Origin: an uncultured Collinsella sp.
Lineage (GTDB): Bacteria > Actinomycetota > Coriobacteriia > Coriobacteriales > Coriobacteriaceae
NCBI GenBank assembly: GCA_900543945.1
Contig: UQTN01000061.1
Location: forward strand, 1-12,178
Direction: 5' to 3'
Length of the DNA: 12,178 nt
In this document: positions 6,984-12,178 of the stretch, one piece after another
Numbering within the stretch: the first letter of the stretch is position 1
How the letters are laid out: the number at the start of each line of letters is the position of its first letter
Made by a program: the position numbers and the translations under genes
Notes under the pieces: model-generated
Told to the model about the DNA's origin: nothing
Seen by the model: only the letters and a program-made list of their open reading frames with translations
The model's database searches: none

Positions 6984-7022
6984 CAAATTTTCAACGTTTG
7001 CGGATTAGCTCTTGAAAATTTG
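6984..7022. promoter_or_regulatory. Perfect 11-bp inverted repeat upstream of second GtrA gene
   Basis: CAAATTTTCAA (6984-6994) and TTGAAAATTTG (7012-7022) are exact reverse complements separated by 17 nt. The right arm contains TTGAAA (7012-7017), which resembles a -35 box, and TATAGT (7032-7037) downstream resembles a -10 box. The 14-nt spacing between them is shorter than standard, so the promoter reading is tentative. No U-tract follows the hairpin, so it is not a terminator for the first GtrA gene. An operator overlapping the promoter is the most natural reading. The 218-bp gap 6902-7119 contains no gene that I can support. Confidence 0.45.
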
Positions 7023-7119
7023 GCGAGTTCGTATAGTTCTTGGCAAAGACCTTACGCTTCCCTTGCAAAAGCTCTAAAGTATCCTCTGCTCGATTCATCA
7101 ACGCATTGGATGTGATTAC

Positions 7120-7527
7120 GTGCGCAAGGCACTGGCACAACCTCATACCAAGCAGTTCCTCAAGTTCGCTGTCGTGGGTCTTATCTCCTTTGGCATCGAC
7201 TGGGGTATGCTCATTGCGCTTGTCGAGCTGTTTCACCTCGACTTTTTGATGAGCACCACGGTCTCGTTTACCACGTCCGTCGTGGTCAACTACTGGCTCA
7301 GCATGAAGTACGTGTTCGACCACCGCGAGGGCATGAGCCGCAAGCGCGAGTTCACGATCTTCACCATCCTGTCGGTGATCGGCCTGGGCCTCAACGACCT
7401 ATACATGTTTGTGGGCGTCACGTTTTTGAGCATCGGCTACCAGGCCATGAAGGCCATCGCCACGTTCCTCGTCACCTGGTACAACTACTTCAGCCGCCGC
7501 TTCTTCCTCGAGGGCGCACGGTCGTAG
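7120..7527 (+). CDS. GtrA-family membrane protein, second copy
   Basis: This 135-residue, four-helix membrane protein (helices at about 15-36, 41-60, 78-100 and 107-126) is clearly a paralogue of the gene 218 bp upstream. Both contain the loop pattern MKYVFxHxEGMSRxREF and then LSVIGLxLND. The N-terminal FAVVGLISFGIDWGMLI and C-terminal YNYFSRRFFLEG fit the GtrA family, linked to membrane transfer of lipid-linked sugars. The start is a GTG at 7120 with the weak ribosome binding site GGATGTGA at 7108-7115; no ATG is available in frame before the first helix. It seems to have its own promoter region with an AT-rich inverted repeat and is followed directly by a strong terminator, so it ends this transcription unit. 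No glycosyltransferase gene lies in the window to reveal the substrate. Confidence 0.87.
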   Translation: MRKALAQPHTKQFLKFAVVGLISFGIDWGMLIALVELFHLDFLMSTTVSFTTSVVVNYWLSMKYVFDHREGMSRKREFTIFTILSVIGLGLNDLYMFVGVTFLSIGYQAMKAIATFLVTWYNYFSRRFFLEGARS

Positions 7528-7553
7528 TCGATTCATTATTTGCTTGAATGTAT

Positions 7554-7591
7554 AACCGGTTGGAATTCCCGTTCCAACCGGTTTTTTGTTT
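7554..7591 (+). terminator. Strong intrinsic terminator after second GtrA gene
   Basis: The 12-bp perfect stem AACCGGTTGGAA (7554-7565) / TTCCAACCGGTT (7572-7583) with loop TTCCCG is followed by six T bases (7582-7587) and GTTT. It begins 26 nt after the stop codon. Confidence 0.93.
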
Positions 7592-7626
7592 GCCGAGAGA
7601 CCCGGCGACCCAATCCCATTCGCATG

Positions 7627-7664
7627 AAAAACGGGCGGCCCGGATGTTTGTCCGAACCGCCCGT
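7627..7664 (-). terminator. Intrinsic terminator of the DUF4430 surface operon
   Basis: On the minus strand the stem ACGGGCGG / CCGCCCGT (complements of 7657-7664 and 7631-7638) is followed by five T bases (complement of 7627-7631). An inner CGGA (7641-7644) / TCCG (7651-7654) stem lies beyond a 2-by-2 internal loop. It begins 22 nt after the stop of the short DUF4430 gene and sits back to back with the plus-strand terminator. Confidence 0.92.
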
Positions 7665-7686
7665 CTGGCGCGCTATGTCGAGGCCT

Positions 7687-8595
7687 CTAGCCTGTAACGT
7701 AATACCAGACCACGTTGTCGCCGTTGGAGAGAACGTAGTTGCTGCAGGCCGTCATGGGCGTTGTGCCGTTGACAGAGTACATCCAGCCGCTCGTACCGCC
7801 GTACTGTTTCTCGGCCAAACCACCAATCGCGGAGACATACGTGCCGTACGACGAGCCATGTGCGTTGACAGAAAGGCCCAGCGCGCACAGGGCATCGTAG
7901 ACGGTAGCGCCTTCGTTAAAGGTAAAGGTGCCACCAGAAGACACAGGATTGCCCACAGCGCTCGATGTGACCGAAACCGTCACTGTTACGTAGCTGGACT
8001 CCTGCGAGCCGCTCTGGCCGCCCGAGGAGGCGTTTCCACCATTAGAGGATGAAACTCCATCAGACGACTGGCCACCGCCCGAAGAAGCACCGCCAGACGC
8101 ATTGGAAGTATCACCGGCTCCCGTATTTTGGGCAGCGGATTTATCGCCAGACTTCTTGCCGTCCTGGTCCTCGGACTTCTTGTTATCCGAGTTCTTGTCC
8201 GATTCCTTGTTTGAAGACTCGGAATCGTCCTTGGACTTGGACTCATCAGAATGCTTGGACTCATCTTTTGCGTCATTCGATGACTTAGAATCCTTGGAAC
8301 TGGCCTCGCCCGAAGTCGTAGTCGAGCCAGACACCTTGGTGTCCTTGGTTACGACGCTCTCCCCCGTCACGGTCTGAATGATCCAGTCGATGGACCAGGC
8401 ACCGCTCTCGGAAGGATGGACGAAACCCAGCGAGACGACGATCAGAATGGTGCACGCGGCAGTCAGGACGCCGAGGAGCGTCTTGCGACGAGGGGCGGAC
8501 GCCGCCGAAGCGGCGCCCTGTTGCTTTGCATCGTCGAACTGAATGAACGAGGAATCTGGTTGCTTGGGGTCAGCGTCCTTGGATTTATTGGACAC
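7687..8595 (-). CDS. N-terminally anchored extracellular DUF4430-domain protein
   Basis: This protein has 302 residues with the chosen start. Residues 1-38 are polar with a basic cap (PRRK), followed by one membrane helix (about 39-59, TLLGVLTAACTILIVVSLG), so the rest should face outside. Residues about 87-155 are a stalk of Ser, Lys, Asp and Glu, and 156-200 a Gly/Ser/Asn linker. Residues 201-302 form a DUF4430 domain (the transcobalamin C-terminal-like beta-grasp fold), with GATVYDALCALGL, SGWMYSVNGTTP and DNVVWYYVTG. The domain has two cysteines (C237 and C284) that could pair. Two GTG starts are possible: 8604, directly after the upstream stop, and 8595. I prefer 8595 because AGGTGA of the stop-codon region lies 5 nt before it. 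The gene is translationally coupled to the upstream surface protein and closed by a terminator. The ligand is unknown; the fold alone does not prove cobalamin binding. Confidence 0.85.
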   Translation of the reverse strand: MSNKSKDADPKQPDSSFIQFDDAKQQGAASAASAPRRKTLLGVLTAACTILIVVSLGFVHPSESGAWSIDWIIQTVTGESVVTKDTKVSGSTTTSGEASSKDSKSSNDAKDESKHSDESKSKDDSESSNKESDKNSDNKKSEDQDGKKSGDKSAAQNTGAGDTSNASGGASSGGGQSSDGVSSSNGGNASSGGQSGSQESSYVTVTVSVTSSAVGNPVSSGGTFTFNEGATVYDALCALGLSVNAHGSSYGTYVSAIGGLAEKQYGGTSGWMYSVNGTTPMTACSNYVLSNGDNVVWYYVTG

Positions 8596-8604
8596 AGCCC
8601 TCAC

Positions 8605-11600
8605 CTACCGACGTTTGGTGAACACGAACACGCCGACGATGGCGAGACCGATGACGCCGGCGGCAACGCCAACAATGGCGAGCGGGTTGGTGCCAGTCTC
8701 CTGCTCGGAGGCACTAGAGGACTTCTTAACAGTGGTCGTGGAAGCAGCACCCGTATCGGACTTGGAATCGGACTTCTTGTCGGACTTGTTGTCCTTCTTG
8801 TCAGACTTCTTGTCAGACTTCTTCTCGTCCTTCTTATCGGACTTATCGGTGTCCTTCTTGTCGGACTTGTTGTCCTTGGTCTCGGTCTTGGTCGACACCG
8901 TCGTCTTGGTCGTCGGCTTATGACCCGGGGCGATAGCGCCGCCGGCCTGCTGGCCCTTCGTGCCGGAGCCGGAACCCGTGCCCGTGCCAGCACCGGAACC
9001 GTTGCCAGCGCCACCGTTGCCACCATTAGTGCCAGAACCGCCATTGCCGCCAGGGTTGGTGGCATTCTTGGTCCACTTGGCATACAGCGTCAGATCGGCC
9101 GTCACCGGCATACTGAAGTCATACGCCTGCGCGCAAGTCTCATCGGTGAACCAACCGCCGAAAGTGTAGCCATCGCGCGTCGGATCGGCCGGCTTGACCA
9201 GCTTGCCGTCGGCCGTAGCCACAAACTTAGTGTCGCAAGCAGACCCGCCGGTGGAATTAAAGGCAACCGTCCAAGACTCAACAGCCCCGAGCTTGAACAG
9301 CGTGCCCGAATCATTGATGTAGTAGAGGTTGCCAGAAGCATCGGCAATGACCGGAGAGTCACAGTATTGGTAATGGCCAGCCGCATCATAAATCTGCGTC
9401 GCCTCTGCGTCGCCGAGCGCATAGCGATACACGCCACCACCAGCAGAGTAGCTGACGTAATCCTTGCTATCCGCGCTGTTAACGGTGAAGTACACATAGG
9501 TCTTGCCGCCCTGAACACTCACCAGCGGAGTAGCAGCAATACCGTTGAGGCCAGCCGGCAGCGCCTTGCCGTCGGCAGCAGCGACCATCGTGGTCTTACC
9601 CGTCTTCAGGTTATAGAGAACCAGAGCAGAGCCAGTAGCCGTCTGTCCGCCGACAATCAGATTGTCACCAGACACCGCAGGGGCGCTCAGATTATTCGTA
9701 AGGCCCAGATCAACCGTCTTCTGTTCACTCAGCACGCCCTTTGCCGAAAGCGAAATCACATGGAGCATTCCGTCGTGCGTCATCTGATAGAAGGTCGAAC
9801 CATTGGACGGATCGGCAATGCAATCGGCATTTGCGACAGCGCCGAGCTTCATGGTCGAAACGACATCGCCCGTCGTCTTATCAATGCACTTAAGCGTGCC
9901 CGCGCTCGTAGGAACAATGGTGTACTTATCCGTCAGCGCAGCACCAGTCCAATAATAGCCCTCGGAAGGGTCAATGTTCTGCCAAGAGACTTCGCCCGTG
10001 GCAATCTTGATACGCTTCAGGGAGCCGTTGCCGTAGGTCGCGTTGTAGTTCTCGTCATACGAAATATCGACCGTACCAACATAGATGTACTCGCCATCCG
10101 AAACCACGGTGCAGGAGCTCTGCGTCAAGTCCGTCAAACCAGGCGTCAGCCACTTGCAGATCAGCTTGTCCGCAGTAATCGCCTGGACCGCACCGCCGTT
10201 GAGCGGAACGATGATAAGGCCATTGGCATAGATCGGACGAGAGGTATAGCTCACCTTGGAGGCAAGCGGCGCAGAGGCAACCTTTTTACCCGTGGACGAA
10301 TCGATCTTAATGAGCTCGTTCTCGGTCGCGATGTACACAAAACCGTTAGCAATGACAGGCTCGCTGCAGTTGGCATACTGCTGGCCAGACTCGGCCTTCC
10401 AATCGAAGGCCCACTTAAGACCAGCGGCCTGCGCAGGCGTCTTGGCATCCGTTACGGTCGAACCGTTGCCACTGTTGCCGTAGCCGGCCCACTCGGCATC
10501 CCAATCAGGAGTCGTCGCACTCGGGTCCACGACAATCTTGTCAGGATCGGGCATGGGCGAATCGTCGGTGGTATAGGCAAGCGTAACCTTATCGTCGCTC
10601 TTGAGCGTAATCTGATTGGCGCAGAGTAAGGAGGGCTCTCCATTGATATACAGATGCCAATATTTATTGGTCGCAGCATCCCAGACATACGGCTTGTGAT
10701 CGAACGGCGAAGTAATGGAATTAAGGAGCCAGTACTCACCACTCTGGGAGCCGTTATACGCAACGCTCTTGGCCTTCAGAAATGCCTCAATAAGGTTCTG
10801 GGCCGTGGAGCCTTCGGGCAAAGAAACATTGCTTGCCGAGCCCCAGCGAGTATTGTTGCCGTTGACATCGGGACCGATAACATCGACAGACCCAAGAACC
10901 TGGCCAGGAAGGGCATCGCTGTCGCCAGCATACATAAAGGTGACGGCGTCACCCTCTTGGAGCTCGTAGGCACCAGCGCCAACGTTCTTGAACTCGCCAT
11001 TTACGTAGAAGCGCCAATAGCTATTGGTTGCAGCATCCCCGACATAGGGCTTACCGTCGACGTCGAACGGCGAATAAATGCCGTTGAGGAACCAGCCCCA
11101 AGACGATTCGCTAGAATCGAGCCTAAGACCAGTCTGCTCCAGCAAATCCTTGGCAGTAGAGCCCGCCTTGAGACCCGTCTGGCCCGTCGAGGCCCACACC
11201 TGCTGTTTGCCGTCCTTGTCCTTGCCAAGCACCTGAACGGAAGCATGGACGGAATCAGAGGGCAACTGGTCGCCCCAGCCACCGTAGAACCACGTAACGG
11301 TATCGCCGGCATGAATGGTGACATTGTCCGCCGTGTAGTCGCTCGACTTGCCGTTGATGAACAGCTGCCAAGAGGTCGAATAATCGAGCGGCGTACCCAG
11401 CTCAACGCCGTTGTACTTAAGGCTCAGAATGAAGGAGCCCGCAACAACGGCGTCAATATCATTCGCCTCGAGCGCGACCTTCGTAAGGTCAAGTGCGTTC
11501 GAGCCGGACGTCACCACATACTGCGCGTTATCGACCCAAGTCTGAGTCTTGCCCTGGGCATCGCGACCAATGACGGTCACATTTGCGGCAACCTGGTCCT

Positions 11601-12178
11601 TAACGACAGGGGACGAGCTACCAGCCGTATAGGCAAACTCAATCTTCTGCCCCTGGGTGAGCTTGACGCCGCTCGCGCCAACCGAGGAAGACGCGCCGTC
11701 GACAAACAGCTGCCAGTAGGCATAAGTCGCCGGATCGAAGGCAAGCGTGCGGCCATCGCTCGGGGACGTAATGCTTTCGAGGTAGAAACCGTATGCCGTG
11801 TTCGGATCGTATTTCGCCTTGAAGCCCACCTTCTGCTGCAGCTTAACGAAGGCGTCCGCAGCCGTCGAGCCCTCGTCGAGCTTAAGCTGCGTAGGTGCCA
11901 CCCAGGTCTGAGCCTTGCCGTCGGCATCGGTGCCGATAATCGAGAACGAGACCTCGACTTGCTTCTTGGCGACATCGCCAGTTTCTGTCGGGCTCTCCGT
12001 CTGAACGGCAGCCGCGGCGGCAGATCCTGCTTGGCCAGTGGGCGCCGTCGAAGACTGCTCGCTCGTGGCAGGGCTCTCCCCCGTCGCCGAGCCTTCGTCG
12101 CCAGTTGCTGCCTCTGTTGTGGCGGCACTAGCCGCAGGCACGCCCTCGGAATCCGAAACCTCGGTGCCGCTCTGCTCA
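8605..12178 (-). CDS. Large surface protein: four DUF4430 repeats, beta-propeller, InlB repeat, stalk, membrane anchor (5' end outside window)
   Basis: The frame is open to the window edge; 1190 residues are visible and the expected signal peptide lies outside. Numbering from the GTG codon at 12141: Ala/Thr/Ser-rich linker to about 60; four DUF4430-like repeats at about 61-172, 185-287, 298-406 and 416-524, each with a [VI][IL]G.D..G...[VR]W start, a GS[TN]A.D/N.[LV]-type helix and a YW-x-[LF]-[FY]-[VI]-[DN]-G strand; a PQQ-like beta-propeller at about 545-955 with repeated V.A.G.[VI]Y..-type blades (IANGFVYIAT, LYNLKTGKTT, IKIATGEVSWQ); an InlB-type repeat at about 956-1024 (GYTFGGWFTDETC...LTLYAKW); a Gly-rich linker at 1028-1062; a Lys/Asp/Ser stalk at 1086-1130; and a C-terminal helix (about 1153-1174) ending KRR. 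Propeller cysteines occur at 592, 662, 677, 752, 774 and 927. The architecture says exported and anchored at the cell surface, with binding or adhesion likely; the ligand is unknown. Confidence 0.9.
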   Translation of the reverse strand, partial: EQSGTEVSDSEGVPAASAATTEAATGDEGSATGESPATSEQSSTAPTGQAGSAAAAAVQTESPTETGDVAKKQVEVSFSIIGTDADGKAQTWVAPTQLKLDEGSTAADAFVKLQQKVGFKAKYDPNTAYGFYLESITSPSDGRTLAFDPATYAYWQLFVDGASSSVGASGVKLTQGQKIEFAYTAGSSSPVVKDQVAANVTVIGRDAQGKTQTWVDNAQYVVTSGSNALDLTKVALEANDIDAVVAGSFILSLKYNGVELGTPLDYSTSWQLFINGKSSDYTADNVTIHAGDTVTWFYGGWGDQLPSDSVHASVQVLGKDKDGKQQVWASTGQTGLKAGSTAKDLLEQTGLRLDSSESSWGWFLNGIYSPFDVDGKPYVGDAATNSYWRFYVNGEFKNVGAGAYELQEGDAVTFMYAGDSDALPGQVLGSVDVIGPDVNGNNTRWGSASNVSLPEGSTAQNLIEAFLKAKSVAYNGSQSGEYWLLNSITSPFDHKPYVWDAATNKYWHLYINGEPSLLCANQITLKSDDKVTLAYTTDDSPMPDPDKIVVDPSATTPDWDAEWAGYGNSGNGSTVTDAKTPAQAAGLKWAFDWKAESGQQYANCSEPVIANGFVYIATENELIKIDSSTGKKVASAPLASKVSYTSRPIYANGLIIVPLNGGAVQAITADKLICKWLTPGLTDLTQSSCTVVSDGEYIYVGTVDISYDENYNATYGNGSLKRIKIATGEVSWQNIDPSEGYYWTGAALTDKYTIVPTSAGTLKCIDKTTGDVVSTMKLGAVANADCIADPSNGSTFYQMTHDGMLHVISLSAKGVLSEQKTVDLGLTNNLSAPAVSGDNLIVGGQTATGSALVLYNLKTGKTTMVAAADGKALPAGLNGIAATPLVSVQGGKTYVYFTVNSADSKDYVSYSAGGGVYRYALGDAEATQIYDAAGHYQYCDSPVIADASGNLYYINDSGTLFKLGAVESWTVAFNSTGGSACDTKFVATADGKLVKPADPTRDGYTFGGWFTDETCAQAYDFSMPVTADLTLYAKWTKNATNPGGNGGSGTNGGNGGAGNGSGAGTGTGSGSGTKGQQAGGAIAPGHKPTTKTTVSTKTETKDNKSDKKDTDKSDKKDEKKSDKKSDKKDNKSDKKSDSKSDTGAASTTTVKKSSSASEQETGTNPLAIVGVAAGVIGLAIVGVFVFTKRR
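8752..8886 (-). repeat. Lys/Asp/Ser-coding repeat tract with 24-nt direct repeat
   Basis: This stretch encodes the charged stalk of the large surface protein (residues 1086-1130). A 24-nt sequence occurs exactly twice, at 8773-8796 and 8854-8877, each copy coding KDNKSDKK and spaced 81 nt (27 codons), so length change between copies would stay in frame. Shorter GACTTCTTGTCA units are repeated near 8805-8828. Confidence 0.8.

Noticed and set aside
6924..7115. A 63-codon plus-strand frame between the two GtrA genes
   Set aside because: It has no ribosome binding site, its codon third positions are much less GC-rich than those of neighbouring genes, and it spans the AT-rich dyad and promoter-like region.
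8431..8475. LTAAC in the short DUF4430 protein as a lipoprotein signal
   Set aside because: The cysteine is in the middle of the hydrophobic helix, and the -3 position is Thr rather than Leu, Val or Ile, so it does not fit a lipobox.
8416..10629. A 737-codon plus-strand open frame opposite the large surface protein
   Set aside because: Its translation is Arg/Leu/Gly-rich with no recognisable domain, and it runs antisense to a gene with clear domains, stalk and anchor. It is a shadow of GC-rich codon use.

Overview
The window looks like chromosome from a high-GC Gram-positive gut actinobacterium of the class Coriobacteriia, with Collinsella as the best guess. The basis is GC-rich codon use, a class III fructose-bisphosphatase, a DegV/FakB-type lipid-binding protein, and large surface proteins that combine DUF4430 domains, a PQQ-like beta-propeller and charged stalks. 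No marker gene fixes the genus, so this is an inference.

Left part (1-3270): the 3' end of a probable metG (methionyl-tRNA synthetase) is followed after 36 bp by an RsmF/NOP2-type RNA cytosine-C5 methyltransferase, a short translation-related pair. A 56-residue single-span membrane protein with a good ribosome binding site lies convergent to it on the minus strand. After a structured 190-bp divergent intergenic region comes a TIM-barrel protein with a long acidic N-terminal extension. Its start may be leaderless, and a strong intrinsic terminator closes it.

Middle part (3300-7600): a minus-strand degV/fakB gene and a plus-strand fbp gene diverge from a 318-bp intergenic region holding two inverted repeats. 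One is next to the degV promoter and one is in the fbp leader. Downstream of fbp are two GtrA-family four-helix membrane proteins in tandem, clearly paralogous. The second has its own AT-rich upstream region with a perfect 11-bp inverted repeat. A strong terminator ends the block, back to back with a minus-strand terminator.

Right part (7627-12178, minus strand): a two-gene surface module. The upstream gene runs off the window; its visible part has four DUF4430 (transcobalamin-C-like) repeats, a PQQ/WD-like beta-propeller, an InlB-type repeat, Gly-rich and Lys/Asp/Ser-rich stalks and a C-terminal membrane helix with a basic tail. The downstream gene follows at the stop codon and encodes an N-terminally anchored protein with a Ser/Lys/Asp stalk and one C-terminal DUF4430 domain. 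The two proteins are anchored at opposite ends and would both display DUF4430 domains outside the cell. This is the least understood and most interesting part of the window. No mobile element, CRISPR array, tRNA or rRNA was seen.
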